49,759 nucleotides of DNA from Chloroflexi bacterium HGW-Chloroflexi-2. GTDB lineage: Bacteria > Chloroflexota > Anaerolineae > Anaerolineales > Anaerolineaceae. A model generated the notes under the pieces. That model ran no database searches and was not told the DNA's origin. It worked only from the letters and a program-made list of their open reading frames with translations. The stretch spans positions 1 through 49,759 of the forward strand of contig PHBY01000021.1 of the NCBI GenBank assembly GCA_002840735.1. The letters run 5' to 3'. The position numbers and the translations under genes were made by a program. Every line of letters starts with the position of its first letter. The stretch's first letter is position 1. Positions 27,413-36,758 of this stretch are shown piece after piece.

Positions 27413-28969
27413 ATGAGTGACACCATCGTTGTCCTTGATTTTGGCTCGCAATACAGCCAGCTGATTACCCGCCGTGTTCGCGAGGTGCAGGTCTACGCCG
27501 AAATGTTCCCCTGGGATGCTTCTGAGCAACAGGTCATGGCATTGCATCCCAAGGGCTTTATCCTCTCCGGTGGACCCAACTCTGCTTATGAGCCTGATGC
27601 TCCCTATGTGCCGGCATATGTACTGGCATCTGGTCTGCCTGTGCTGGGCATCTGTTACGGCATGCAGGCTATCACCGTCGCAATGGGTGGCAGGGTCGCC
27701 CCTTCTCAGGAACGCGAATATGGTACAGCCGAGATCACAGTGCTGGCATCCAACCCATTGATCGAAGCCGGCAATTATCCGGTCTGGATGTCACACGGTG
27801 ACCGCCTCGAATCACTCCCGCCTGGTTTCGTCAAGCTGGCCACCAGTGGCAACAGCCCGTTCGCTGCCATGGGTGATCTGCAACGCCATTACTACGGTGT
27901 GCAATTCCACCCGGAAGTGCGCCATACACCCATCGGCGTCGAGATGATCCGTCGCTTTGCCGTCGAGATCTGTGGGGCACAACCAACCTGGACACCTGAT
28001 TCCATCATCGAGCAGAGCGTCGCTCATATCCGTGCCCAGGTCGGACAGGAACGCGTGCTGGTGGGTGTCAGCGGCGGCGTCGACTCAAGCGTAGCCGCTG
28101 CCCTGGTACATCATGCTATTGGTGATCAACTGGTGGCCGTCTTTGTTGATCACGGACTGCTACGCCAGGATGAACGCCAGCAGGTGGAGATCGCCTTTAA
28201 AGCCAATCTGGGCGTCGAGATGCACACTGTGGACGCTATCGAGGACTTCATGGACGCTCTGGATGGGGTCACCGATCCCGAAGCCAAGCGGCGCGCCATC
28301 GGCACCACTTTCATCCGTGTCTTCGAACAAGCTGCTCTCAAGGTGGGTAAACCACGTTTTCTGGTGCAGGGTACTATTTATCCGGATGTGATCGAGTCCA
28401 GTGCGCCGGATCGCAACAAGGGACACAAAATCAAATCACATCACAACGTTGGCGGTCTGCCGGATGATCTGTCCTTCGAGCTGGTTGAACCGCTGCGTTA
28501 TTTATTCAAAGACGAAGTGCGCGCCGTGGGGGAAGCATTGGGATTGCCCGTCGAATTGGTCTGGCGGCAGCCCTTCCCGGGTCCCGGGCTGGCAGTGCGC
28601 TGCCTGGGAGATATCAGCATGAGCCGTCTGGTCACCTTACGCGCTGCCGACGCCATCTTCACCGAAGAACTCACCAAAGCTGGGCTGCTGGGTAAACGGA
28701 AAAGTGTGGACGAACCCGGCATCGCTCAGGCCTTCGCGGTGCTGCTGCCCGTGCGCACGGTGGGTGTCATGGGAGATGCACGCACCTACCAGGAAGCCAT
28801 TGCCCTGCGTGCCGTCGCCACCGACGATTTCATGACCGCTGACTGGGCACGCCTGGATTACGATCTGTTGGCTCGCATCGCCAGCCGTATCGTCAACGAA
28901 GTCTCCGGTGTGAACCGCGTCGTCTACGATGTAACCTCCAAACCGCCAGCTACGATCGAGTGGGAGTAA
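27413..28969 (+). CDS. guaA: GMP synthase (glutamine-hydrolysing)
   Basis: A 518-aa two-domain enzyme converting XMP to GMP. The N-terminal class I glutamine amidotransferase has Cys 81 (LGICYGMQ), His 166 and Glu 168 (FHPEVRHT). The central ATP-pyrophosphatase P-loop is [15 protein letters not shown]. The C-terminal dimerisation domain has [27 protein letters not shown] and the final KPPATIEWE. Full length and intact. It forms an operon with xpt. Confidence 0.97.
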   Translation: MSDTIVVLDFGSQYSQLITRRVREVQVYAEMFPWDASEQQVMALHPKGFILSGGPNSAYEPDAPYVPAYVLASGLPVLGICYGMQAITVAMGGRVAPSQEREYGTAEITVLASNPLIEAGNYPVWMSHGDRLESLPPGFVKLATSGNSPFAAMGDLQRHYYGVQFHPEVRHTPIGVEMIRRFAVEICGAQPTWTPDSIIEQSVAHIRAQVGQERVLVGVSGGVDSSVAAALVHHAIGDQLVAVFVDHGLLRQDERQQVEIAFKANLGVEMHTVDAIEDFMDALDGVTDPEAKRRAIGTTFIRVFEQAALKVGKPRFLVQGTIYPDVIESSAPDRNKGHKIKSHHNVGGLPDDLSFELVEPLRYLFKDEVRAVGEALGLPVELVWRQPFPGPGLAVRCLGDISMSRLVTLRAADAIFTEELTKAGLLGKRKSVDEPGIAQAFAVLLPVRTVGVMGDARTYQEAIALRAVATDDFMTADWARLDYDLLARIASRIVNEVSGVNRVVYDVTSKPPATIEWE

Positions 28970-28998
28970 CAGTTGAGGTTAGGTTGATATTTTCATTT

Positions 28999-29090
28999 CG
29001 CCAACTGAAACAATAAAAACACGCCAACTTATACAATAATATCGCAACAACTAACACAATAAAAATACGCCAATTTCCACAATAATCATT
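28999..29090. repeat. Four 23-bp tandem repeats (iteron-like)
   Basis: ACAATAA occurs at 29010, 29033, 29056 and 29079, exactly 23 bp apart. The full unit is approximately CGCCAACTkAwACAATAA plus 5 variable bases. Units 1 and 3 match best, as do 2 and 4. There are no unique spacers. The array ends just before the AT-rich ATPase gene and may be its operator or a binding array. A related CAATAAATACGCCAAT occurs at 45959-45974. Confidence 0.75.
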
Positions 29091-29121
29091 GACATTGGTT
29101 TGTTTTGAGGCTATGATATGC

Positions 29122-30396
29122 ATGGTGATAAAAGTTTCTAAATATCTGAAAAGACTTATTGATAAAACTCTTGTCCAAGAATTAGAAGCATTTGGTGCTG
29201 TTTTACTTACTGGTCCAAAATGGTGTGGAAAAACAACAACCGCAAAACAATTGGCTAGAAGTGCTTTATTCATGCAAGATCCAGATAAGAGAGAGTCTTA
29301 TTTAAGAACCGCTGAGTTACAGCCTTCTGCTCTTTTAATTGGAGATAAACCCAGACTGATTGATGAATGGCAAATGGCGCCACAATTATGGGATGCTGTG
29401 CGGTTTGATATAGATAAACAAGGAACTGAAGGGCTTTATATTTTAACTGGTTCAACAACGGTAGACGAAGAGAGGATTGAACACTCTGGGGCTGGAAGAA
29501 TTTCTCGCATCATGATGAGAACCATGAGTCTTTATGAATCTGAAGATTCAAATGGATCAATAAGTCTAAAAGAATTATTTGAAAATCCGAGTGAAATTAA
29601 TGGAGTTTCATCGAAAACGATTACAGATGTGGCAAAATTAGTGGTCAGAGGTGGTTGGCCAAATTCAATCGGAAAAAAAGAGGAAATTACTCGAAGACAA
29701 ATAGCTGGATATTGTGATGTAATCACCAAATCTGAAATCAAGACCATTGATGGCGTTCAAAGAGATGAGGAAAAGACGAAAGCTGTCCTTAGATCTTTTT
29801 CGCGTCATATTTCGACACAAACACCAAATTCCACAATTTTAAAAGACATACTATCAAATAACGAATCCCTGCATAAGAACACACTCGATGCATATATTAC
29901 AGCATTGAAAAAACTCTATATTATTGAGGATCTTTCAGCTTGGAGTCCAAAATTAAGATCAAAAACAACAATCCGAACATCTGATACCAGACATTTTATA
30001 GACCCAGCTATAGCAGCGTATTATTTAGGTGCGACATCCAGAGACTTAATTTATGATCCGGAAACATTTAGCTTTTTATTCGAATCTATGGTTATCCGGG
30101 ATCTAAGAGTTTACTCTCAAAGTCTTGAAGGAACCGTTTATCATTACAAGGATAAAGATGGATTAGAAGCAGATGCAGTTATTCATTTAAATGATGGAAG
30201 ATGGGGTGCCATCGAAGTAAAATTAGGTGCTAAATGGATAGATGAGGGAGCCAAAAATTTACTGGCTTTGAAATCTAAAATTGACAATAATCAAATGCCC
30301 CTCCCCTCATTCCTGGCAGTAATTACTGCTTCTGAATTTGCATATAAAAGAGAAGATGGAGTGTTGGTAGTGCCATTGTGTTGTTTAAAAGATTAG
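29122..30396 (+). CDS. AAA-type ATPase with DUF4143 domain
   Basis: A 424-aa ATPase: Walker A GPKWCGKTTT (residues 31-40), Walker B PRLIDEWQ, sensor-like LTGSTT, then a winged-helix region and a C-terminal DUF4143 nuclease-like domain (SFLFESMVIRDLRVYSQ, DGLEADAVIHLNDGRWGAIEVKLG). The domain keeps an E-x-D-...-E-V-K pattern of PD-(D/E)XK type. These proteins are widespread, often laterally transferred, and of unknown role. Starts at 29113 or 29122 are both possible; 29122 is used here. Codon use is strongly AT-rich beside GC-rich guaA, and the four 23-bp repeats immediately upstream support acquisition as a unit. Confidence 0.85.
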   Translation: MVIKVSKYLKRLIDKTLVQELEAFGAVLLTGPKWCGKTTTAKQLARSALFMQDPDKRESYLRTAELQPSALLIGDKPRLIDEWQMAPQLWDAVRFDIDKQGTEGLYILTGSTTVDEERIEHSGAGRISRIMMRTMSLYESEDSNGSISLKELFENPSEINGVSSKTITDVAKLVVRGGWPNSIGKKEEITRRQIAGYCDVITKSEIKTIDGVQRDEEKTKAVLRSFSRHISTQTPNSTILKDILSNNESLHKNTLDAYITALKKLYIIEDLSAWSPKLRSKTTIRTSDTRHFIDPAIAAYYLGATSRDLIYDPETFSFLFESMVIRDLRVYSQSLEGTVYHYKDKDGLEADAVIHLNDGRWGAIEVKLGAKWIDEGAKNLLALKSKIDNNQMPLPSFLAVITASEFAYKREDGVLVVPLCCLKD

Positions 30397-30565
30397 TTGC
30401 ATGGAGATAAAAAATCTTTCTAAATTAACCTCTTCGTTTTGAATAATACAAATTAATATATAATATGCACCAATCTTGGGCTATGATAGGTGCAAAGATA
30501 ATAACCATTGTCTTTATTTGAAAGTTAATTAACCAATTTAAAATTCCACCGACAAAGGATTTAGA

Positions 30566-30991
30566 ATGAATACATTCAAAATACAATTGTTTGTTACTTT
30601 AGCCTTCACGACCATCTTAAGCGCCATTCTCCTGACCGCCTGCAGCGCTCCAGCCTTATCCGCGGATTTCAATGAAAACAAAGTCAAACTGTTATCCCAG
30701 GATGTCGTCTCTTTACTGAATGCGCAAGATTCAAAGGGACTCAGAGCTATCTTCACCGAACAAATGAACACCGCCATCACTGACGATGTTTTCGTTCAGA
30801 TCTACGCGGCCATCGAAGGGGGCGGCAAATTTGAAGTGATCGACAACATCACAGTGGTGGGATCCACTGACAAATCCACCGGAGAGGAATTCGCCACCGC
30901 CGTTGTCACCGCAAAATACGAAAACCAAACCTTCACCTACACCATCACCTTCAACAAGCAGATGCAACTGGCAGGTCTGTATTATAGATAA
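30566..30991 (+). CDS. DUF3887-like lipoprotein
   Basis: A 141-aa lipoprotein: signal peptide with lipobox LLTAC (Cys 26), then a single small alpha+beta domain (VKLLSQDVVSLLNAQDSKGLRAIFTEQMNTAIT ... FEVIDNITVVGSTD ... ATAVVTAKYENQTFTYTITFNKQMQLAGLYYR). This resembles DUF3887, an NTF2-like fold found in secreted proteins. Likely anchored outside the membrane; function unknown. AAAGGA precedes the ATG. It stands alone. Confidence 0.78.
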   Translation: MNTFKIQLFVTLAFTTILSAILLTACSAPALSADFNENKVKLLSQDVVSLLNAQDSKGLRAIFTEQMNTAITDDVFVQIYAAIEGGGKFEVIDNITVVGSTDKSTGEEFATAVVTAKYENQTFTYTITFNKQMQLAGLYYR

Positions 30992-31212
30992 AATCACTTC
31001 AGTCATCATCACATATTCAAATCTAATCGAGTTGAGTCTTAACACGTTTAGATAATCAAAACAACGATCTGTTGAGCAAGAATATTCAATCATGATTTAT
31101 TGGTTTTTTCGCTTTAGCCTTTCACCTTTTTGCTTTCAGCCTTTAGCTCTCCCCCTGTCGACTTTGGACTGTCAACTTTAAACAAACTATAATCAACACT
31201 CATCTTTACTGT

Positions 31213-31218
31213 TAGAAT
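31213..31218 (+). promoter_or_regulatory. -10 element for leaderless HD-domain gene
   Basis: TAGAAT ends 6 nt before the ATG at 31225; no ribosome-binding site lies between. Confidence 0.45.
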
Positions 31219-31224
31219 AATCTC

Positions 31225-31719
31225 ATGAACCTCAGCCCCCTCATCACCCAGGAACTGCTTGACTTCCTCAAAAGCCATTACCCGCTGCATTGGGATGGAC
31301 TGCATGGCTTTCAGCATTGGGTGCGGGTGAGAGAAAACGGACTGCGCTTGGCTGCGCTGAACGGTGCCAACCAGAAGATAGTCGAATACTTCGCCTTTAC
31401 CCATGATATCCAACGAAAATCCGATGGCTACGACCCAGGTCACGGTGCGCGTGCCTGTGCGTTTATCCGTTCGCATCTCATAGACCGCATCGACTTAACC
31501 CCGGACGAGGTCAACCTGCTCTGCCTGGCTACATCAGGACATACCGATGGCAAATGCCACTCAGACATCACCATCAGCACCTGTTGGGACGCTGACCGCC
31601 TGGACCTGATGCGCGCCGGTATCCGCCCTCACCCGAAACGACTCTGCACCTCACATGCCCGCGACCCTAAGATCATCGAATGGGCGATTCAGCGGAGTTT
31701 GGGAATGTCTGAACTATGA
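31225..31719 (+). CDS. HD-domain phosphohydrolase-like protein
   Basis: A 164-aa small HD-superfamily protein. Likely metal ligands are the His of LHGFQHWVRV, the HD pair of FTHDIQRKSDGYDPGHG, the His of TSGHTDG and the Asp of CWDADRLDLMR. The order H...HD...H...D fits HD hydrolases acting on phosphomonoesters or nucleotides. The substrate is unknown. It converges on pepF with a strong palindrome between them. Confidence 0.8.
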   Translation: MNLSPLITQELLDFLKSHYPLHWDGLHGFQHWVRVRENGLRLAALNGANQKIVEYFAFTHDIQRKSDGYDPGHGARACAFIRSHLIDRIDLTPDEVNLLCLATSGHTDGKCHSDITISTCWDADRLDLMRAGIRPHPKRLCTSHARDPKIIEWAIQRSLGMSEL

Positions 31720-31733
31720 TTTTTATGATTGAT

Positions 31734-31768
31734 TGATGAACTATGATTATTACTATCATAGTTCATCA
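31734..31768. repeat. 14-bp-arm palindrome in convergent gap
   Basis: TGATGAACTATGAT (31734-31747) and its exact complement ATCATAGTTCATCA (31755-31768) enclose 7 nt. Two further ACTATGAT/ATCATAGT copies lie at about 31712 and 31782. It sits between converging genes and could stall or terminate transcription both ways, though no T-tract follows. Confidence 0.6.
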
Positions 31769-31861
31769 TGCCAATCCTTGGTAATCATAGTTGAAGAAGA
31801 GGCAGGTCATCTCAATGACCATGCCCCTCAAATCTTTTTCCTAAAACCTAATACCTAACCC

Positions 31862-33622
31862 CTATAGCGCTTCCAGCTCTCCAATCAGCCCCGCCAGCAC
31901 ATCGAAGCCACCCTGCCAGAATCTGGCATCAAAAATATCAATACCGGCTTCCGAGAGTACCTGCACCGGCGCTTTGGATCCGCCAGTGGAAAGGATCTTC
32001 GTATAACGCGGAATAAAGCTCTCGCCTTCCTGCTTATATTGTTGGTAGAGTGATAGCACCAGCAACTGTCCGAAAGTATAGGCGTACACATAGAAGGGTA
32101 CGTCATAAATGTGCGGAATGGAAACCCACTCCCACTTGAATTCATCACTGACATCCACCGCGTCACCAAACTGATCTTTGAGGTTCTGCAGATATGCCTC
32201 CGCGAGCTCATCCACCGAAGCACCTTTCTGGATCATCTCATGTGCCTGGCGTTCAAACAGGGCAAAGTATGCCTGGCGCATAATGGTGGCATAGGCACCA
32301 TCCACCTGCCCGAAGAGTATGTCACGGCGCACACTTTCATCCGTCTCATGTTTGAGCATGTGATCCACCAGTACCATCTCACCAAAGGTGGAAGCTGTTT
32401 CTGCCAGTGGTAAATTGGAATGGAAGGTGAAGATACTGTGATCTGCTGCCAGCATGCTGTGGACTGCGTGTCCCAACTCATGCGCCATGGTGGAGACATC
32501 ATCTGCTTTACCCTGATAGTTCAACATCACCCACGGAGTCAGGTCGGGACTGGATGGCCAACAGAAGGCGCCACCCCGTTTGCCTTTACGCACCTCACTA
32601 TCCAGGTGATTCTGGGCAAAAACCCGCTCTGCCATTTCTGCAAATTTGGGGTCGAACGCTTGATAGGCGTCCAGCACCATTTTCGTTCCCTCAACAAACG
32701 GGTAAGTCTTGTCTGATTTCACCACTGGGGCATAAATGTCATAACGCCGCAACTTGTCCAAACCAATCAGCCTTGCTTTCAGCTGGAAAAAGCGCTGAAA
32801 CACTTTGGCATTCTTCTGGCATACATCCAGCAGGGTATCCACCACCGCATCCGGAATATCGTTAATCAGGTTACGGGCAGCAATGGGCGAAGCATGTTTG
32901 CGCAGGTTGACCTGTTCGTTACGCCAATCGCGCACGAGGGTCTGGTAGATCTGACCCAGGAGTGAGCCATCGTCGCCATAGACCTTGTAAAGCTCCTGGT
33001 AGGCCCTGGCGCGCAGGTCGGGGTCTGCTGTGCGGACATACATCATCAACTCCCCACGGGTCAATTCCTTCATCTCGCCATCCACTTCCAGCTTGAAGAC
33101 GTAGCGGTTGGTCAGAGAGGAGTACACCATTTGTAATGCGCTCTGCCCGGTGACGTTCTTGATGTTGATGATCTTTTCTTCGGCTTCACTCAGGGTGTGC
33201 CGGATGAACAGGCGCATTGCTTCCAACCAGTAGGCATAATCCCCACTACCCGCCACTAATTCCCTGGCTTTCTCTTCCGGGAGCGCTTTCCACCACAGGT
33301 TGAAGAACAAAATACGGTTGGACATTTCTGCTACGAACTGTTCTACCCGCGCCATCAGGTTTTGCGCTACCTTATTCTGGGTATCTTCTGAGAAATACAG
33401 TCCAGCAAAGGTATAAATCTTCTGCCCCAACGTGGTGTTTTGATCCAGTTCCTTCACGATCGAAAGAAATGTTTCCAGGTTGATATCATCCGTCAACTCA
33501 GGACGGCGTTTCTCCAATATCTCCACCTGTTTTTCTAATTCTACAAAAGCAGCTTCCAGTTCTTCAGACTTCGGTCCCGGAAATAAATCGCCCAGGCTCC
33601 AGCGAGTTTGTTGGTAGGTCAT
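31862..33622 (-). CDS. pepF: Oligoendopeptidase F, M3 family
   Basis: A 586-aa cytoplasmic zinc metallopeptidase of family M3B. The active site is HELGHAVHSML starting at His 381, with the downstream Glu in ASTFGEMVLVD. The N-terminal helical half and the C-terminal YTFGQLLVLSLYQQYKQEG and LSTGGSKAPVQVL are typical. It degrades oligopeptides of roughly 7-17 residues. The ATG overlaps the stop of the upstream methyltransferase gene (33619-33622), so the two are coupled. Confidence 0.95.
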   Translation of the reverse strand: MTYQQTRWSLGDLFPGPKSEELEAAFVELEKQVEILEKRRPELTDDINLETFLSIVKELDQNTTLGQKIYTFAGLYFSEDTQNKVAQNLMARVEQFVAEMSNRILFFNLWWKALPEEKARELVAGSGDYAYWLEAMRLFIRHTLSEAEEKIINIKNVTGQSALQMVYSSLTNRYVFKLEVDGEMKELTRGELMMYVRTADPDLRARAYQELYKVYGDDGSLLGQIYQTLVRDWRNEQVNLRKHASPIAARNLINDIPDAVVDTLLDVCQKNAKVFQRFFQLKARLIGLDKLRRYDIYAPVVKSDKTYPFVEGTKMVLDAYQAFDPKFAEMAERVFAQNHLDSEVRKGKRGGAFCWPSSPDLTPWVMLNYQGKADDVSTMAHELGHAVHSMLAADHSIFTFHSNLPLAETASTFGEMVLVDHMLKHETDESVRRDILFGQVDGAYATIMRQAYFALFERQAHEMIQKGASVDELAEAYLQNLKDQFGDAVDVSDEFKWEWVSIPHIYDVPFYVYAYTFGQLLVLSLYQQYKQEGESFIPRYTKILSTGGSKAPVQVLSEAGIDIFDARFWQGGFDVLAGLIGELEAL

Positions 33623-34725
33623 TTTTCTAAATCTCCTTTTTCCGATAGATATTCACGCAATTGTTGTCTTAAGCGGTCAATTGGATAGCGTTTCCCTTTG
33701 GTTTCATCGTGATAAAACCAGGCGGTCCATCCATTGACCGGACCATTCTTTAACTGTCGTCCCAACTGATGGATTGATCCACGTTTGCCATTCAGCACCA
33801 ATGATCCATCTGCCATCACCTGGGCTGTCAGATCGCTTTTTTCGCCAAAATATAACATTGTCCCCGGCTTCAGAAAACCATTTTCGATCAACCCACCAAA
33901 TGGTAAGCGTGGTTCACGGCGTGGATTGATCTGCGACAGCAGGAAATCCTCACCCAATGGGTTCACCCCAGCGATTCGTTCGGATGCAATGCTCACATAG
34001 GATTCCTCACGCTCGATACCGATAAAACGGCGTCGCAATAGACGTGCAGCAGCACCTGTGGTGCCGCTACCGAAGAAGGGATCCAGCACCACATCGCCCA
34101 CGTTGGTACATACCTGCAGCACTCGATACAATAGCGCCAATGGCTTCTGAGTGGAGTGTGCCCGCGATCCGTTTTCCTTCAATCGCTCCTTGCCACTGCA
34201 GCGCGGGAAGTACCAATCACTGCGCATCTGCAGGTCATCGTTCATCATCTTAAGGCTATGATGATTGAAGGTGTAGGGTGCACCACGTTCTTTTTGTGCC
34301 CAGATCAAAGTCTCATGCGCATTCGTCAGTCGCACCCCACTGAAGTTTGGCATCGGATTTGATTTCACCCAGACCACATCATTCAGAATCCAATAACCCA
34401 GATCTTGCAGGACGGTTCCTACCCGGTAGATATTATGATAACTACCGATGACCCATAAGGTGCCGTTCGGTTTCAGAATGCGTTTACAGGCTTCCAACCA
34501 ATCACGCGTGAATTGATCATACTTTTGAAAATTATCAAATTTATCCCATTCATCATCAACCGCTTCGACATACGATGAATCAGGACGATATAGTTGTTGT
34601 TTGATCTGTAAATTGTAGGGTGGATCTGCAAAAATCATATCCACAGAGGTAGGCTCCATCTGGCGCATAACTTCTACACTGTCCCCGAGGATGATCTGAT
34701 CTTCGTCAATGTCGATTCGTTTCAT
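33619..34725 (-). CDS. CcrM-like adenine DNA methyltransferase with RAMA-type C-terminus
   Basis: A 368-aa type II N6-adenine methyltransferase of the beta class: catalytic DPPYNLQ at residues 34-40, then the target-recognition part (DDEWDKFDNFQKYDQFTRDW, LNDVVWVKSNPMPNFSGVR), S-TQKP and the SAM motif DPFFGSGTTG. These blocks align closely from memory with CcrM/HinfI-type GANTC methyltransferases. The last 100 residues (PFGGLIENGFLKPGTMLYF...DGSLVLNGKRGSIHQLG...NGWTAWFY) form a RAMA-like domain. No restriction gene is nearby, so it is probably an orphan regulatory methyltransferase. Its ATG lies 7 nt from a TACAAT (leaderless). Coupled to pepF. Confidence 0.9.
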   Translation of the reverse strand: MKRIDIDEDQIILGDSVEVMRQMEPTSVDMIFADPPYNLQIKQQLYRPDSSYVEAVDDEWDKFDNFQKYDQFTRDWLEACKRILKPNGTLWVIGSYHNIYRVGTVLQDLGYWILNDVVWVKSNPMPNFSGVRLTNAHETLIWAQKERGAPYTFNHHSLKMMNDDLQMRSDWYFPRCSGKERLKENGSRAHSTQKPLALLYRVLQVCTNVGDVVLDPFFGSGTTGAAARLLRRRFIGIEREESYVSIASERIAGVNPLGEDFLLSQINPRREPRLPFGGLIENGFLKPGTMLYFGEKSDLTAQVMADGSLVLNGKRGSIHQLGRQLKNGPVNGWTAWFYHDETKGKRYPIDRLRQQLREYLSEKGDLEK

Positions 34726-34998
34726 AGGCTTTATTGTACTTGAAAAACGGTTCAGAACCTTATTTTGTCTGATTTTTTTGATGTAGGTTTTTAATAATTA
34801 CCATCAATTTTGTAATTAAATTCGCCTGCAATCTTTCCGATTTGTTGGTTGACATTATTTGAAACTACTCTAAAATTGAATATATCTTTTCAATTGGATT
34901 TTTGTGATAATTTTTCTCAAAACAGTTTGGACATATTTTCATTTATGGAAAAATCAATTTTTTCATATTTTTAAGTGTTTCTATTTTCTGGAGGTTTG
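34726..34998. other. AT-rich divergent intergenic region
   Basis: 273 bp between the methyltransferase gene and the protease gene. It contains the TACAAT box (34733-34738, minus sense) for the methyltransferase. Several T- and A-tracts occur, but no further gene or clear repeat is seen. Confidence 0.5.
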
Positions 34999-36729
34999 AT
35001 GAAACTTAAGATCGTTATTCCCTTATTGGTTTTGATGTTGTTGTCATTAGCTTGCAATTTGTCAGCTGATAAAATCTCACAAGAAACGGATGAACCAGCA
35101 CGCGTGGTGGTGTCAGAAGAACCAGCCAGCCAACCAGATCCAGCCGCACCTGTGGAACCTGCTCAACCGGTTGATGAGAGTGGCGCAGCCAAGAGCATTG
35201 ATGATGTGCGCCCGGCTGTATTCCAGTTATTCGCAACCGGCACGTACAATGATATTGAGCAGGGATTGGTATTGAATGCTGAATGGGGTGGATCCGGCTT
35301 CTTCATTGATCCATCCGGCATCGGTGTAACCAATAACCATGTGGTGGCTGGTGCTGCCATCCTGAAAGCTTATGTCAACGGTGAAACCACCCCGCGCAAT
35401 GTGCGTGTTCTGGGAACTTCTGAGTGTGCTGATCTGGCAGTGGTACAGGTGGAAGGCAGCGATTTTGCTTACCTAGATTGGTATGAGGATGAAGTTAAGA
35501 CCGGTCTGGATGTGTATGCAGCCGGCTTCCCACTGCTGGATCCGGAGTACAACCTCACCAAGGGTATTATCTCCAAAGTAAATGCTGATGGACAGACATC
35601 CTGGTCCTCCATGTCCTATATTTATGGACACGATGCCAAGATCAACCCCGGCAACTCGGGCGGACCATTGGTCACTGCAGACGGCAAAGTGGTTGGTATC
35701 AATTATATGACCCAGGCAACTTACGACCAACAGTTCGCCATCCCGGCTGACCAGGCAATTCCGATCGTCAACCAACTGCGCGAACGTCAGAATGTTGCCT
35801 CTCTGGGGTTGGACGGTATCGCAATCGTTTTTGGACCCAACAGTGAATACCCGGGCATTTGGGTAAATTCGGTCACAACCGGCAGTGTTGCGGACAAGGC
35901 AGGCATCAAACCCGGTGATATCATCCATGAGGTTGAGGACATTCTGGTTGCCACCGATGGCACCATGAAGGATTATTGTGATATTCTCAAAAGCCATGAT
36001 CTGGAAGATGAGTTGAAAGTTTTTGTCTACCGTTGGAAAACCGATGAACTGCTCGAAGGCTCACTAAACGGCGAAAAAATTGCTCTTTACGGTTATGCCG
36101 GATTATCTGGCGAAGCCGAAACCTGGGTGGAAGAAGAGGGAACTACCACCACAACCGAGAACGAGCCGTTCCGCACCGAGGAATTCGACGGAAATATCGA
36201 CTGGTGGACCTGGTTTACTACCAATGGAGATGAGAACCAACTGGATATTTATCAGGATAATGGACGAATTATCTTCGAAATGTACGATACCAACATCTGG
36301 GCTTACCTGACTTATGATGAATATTATTATGATGATGTCTTTTTACAAACCCTGGTGGAAAACAGGGGTATGAACTCCAACAGCATCAGTCTGGTGTGCC
36401 GTTATGATGAAAATCTTGGTTGGTATGAATTCAACGTTGGCAGTGATGGCTTGTATGATATCCTGAGGTTTGATGGATCTCTCAGTAATGGAGATTACAC
36501 CTTACTGGCCAATGGCGGTTCAACACGAATCAAAACTGGGAAGGAATACAACGAATATGCCATTCAATGTGCTGGTGATACATTGACGTTATGGATCAAT
36601 GGCTACGAAACCAACAGTGTGCGGGATCGTACCTTCAAGGAAGGCCTGATCGGCATCTCCGCTTCTTCTTACAGTTCAACACCAATCATCGTCGAATTTG
36701 AATACGTGGATATCATCTATCCGTATTAG
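34999..36729 (+). CDS. HtrA-like serine protease lipoprotein with PDZ and C-terminal beta-sandwich
   Basis: A 576-aa exported protein: lipobox LSLAC (Cys 19), a Pro/Ala/Glu linker, then an S1C trypsin-like domain with catalytic His 114 (TNNHVV), Asp 145 (CADLAVV) and Ser 220 (NPGNSGGP). It is followed by a PDZ domain (IWVNSVTTGSVADKAGIKPGDII) and a Thr-rich spacer. A C-terminal domain of about 190 residues looks like a LamG/DUF1080-type concanavalin-like sandwich (IYQDNGRIIFEMYD, DTLTLWINGYETNSV). The last domain is unusual for HtrA proteins and may bind carbohydrate on the cell surface. GGAGG precedes ATG 34999. Confidence 0.9.
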   Translation: MKLKIVIPLLVLMLLSLACNLSADKISQETDEPARVVVSEEPASQPDPAAPVEPAQPVDESGAAKSIDDVRPAVFQLFATGTYNDIEQGLVLNAEWGGSGFFIDPSGIGVTNNHVVAGAAILKAYVNGETTPRNVRVLGTSECADLAVVQVEGSDFAYLDWYEDEVKTGLDVYAAGFPLLDPEYNLTKGIISKVNADGQTSWSSMSYIYGHDAKINPGNSGGPLVTADGKVVGINYMTQATYDQQFAIPADQAIPIVNQLRERQNVASLGLDGIAIVFGPNSEYPGIWVNSVTTGSVADKAGIKPGDIIHEVEDILVATDGTMKDYCDILKSHDLEDELKVFVYRWKTDELLEGSLNGEKIALYGYAGLSGEAETWVEEEGTTTTTENEPFRTEEFDGNIDWWTWFTTNGDENQLDIYQDNGRIIFEMYDTNIWAYLTYDEYYYDDVFLQTLVENRGMNSNSISLVCRYDENLGWYEFNVGSDGLYDILRFDGSLSNGDYTLLANGGSTRIKTGKEYNEYAIQCAGDTLTLWINGYETNSVRDRTFKEGLIGISASSYSSTPIIVEFEYVDIIYPY

Positions 36730-36758
36730 TTAGCTCATAAGCTTTCAGCTTTCAGCGA

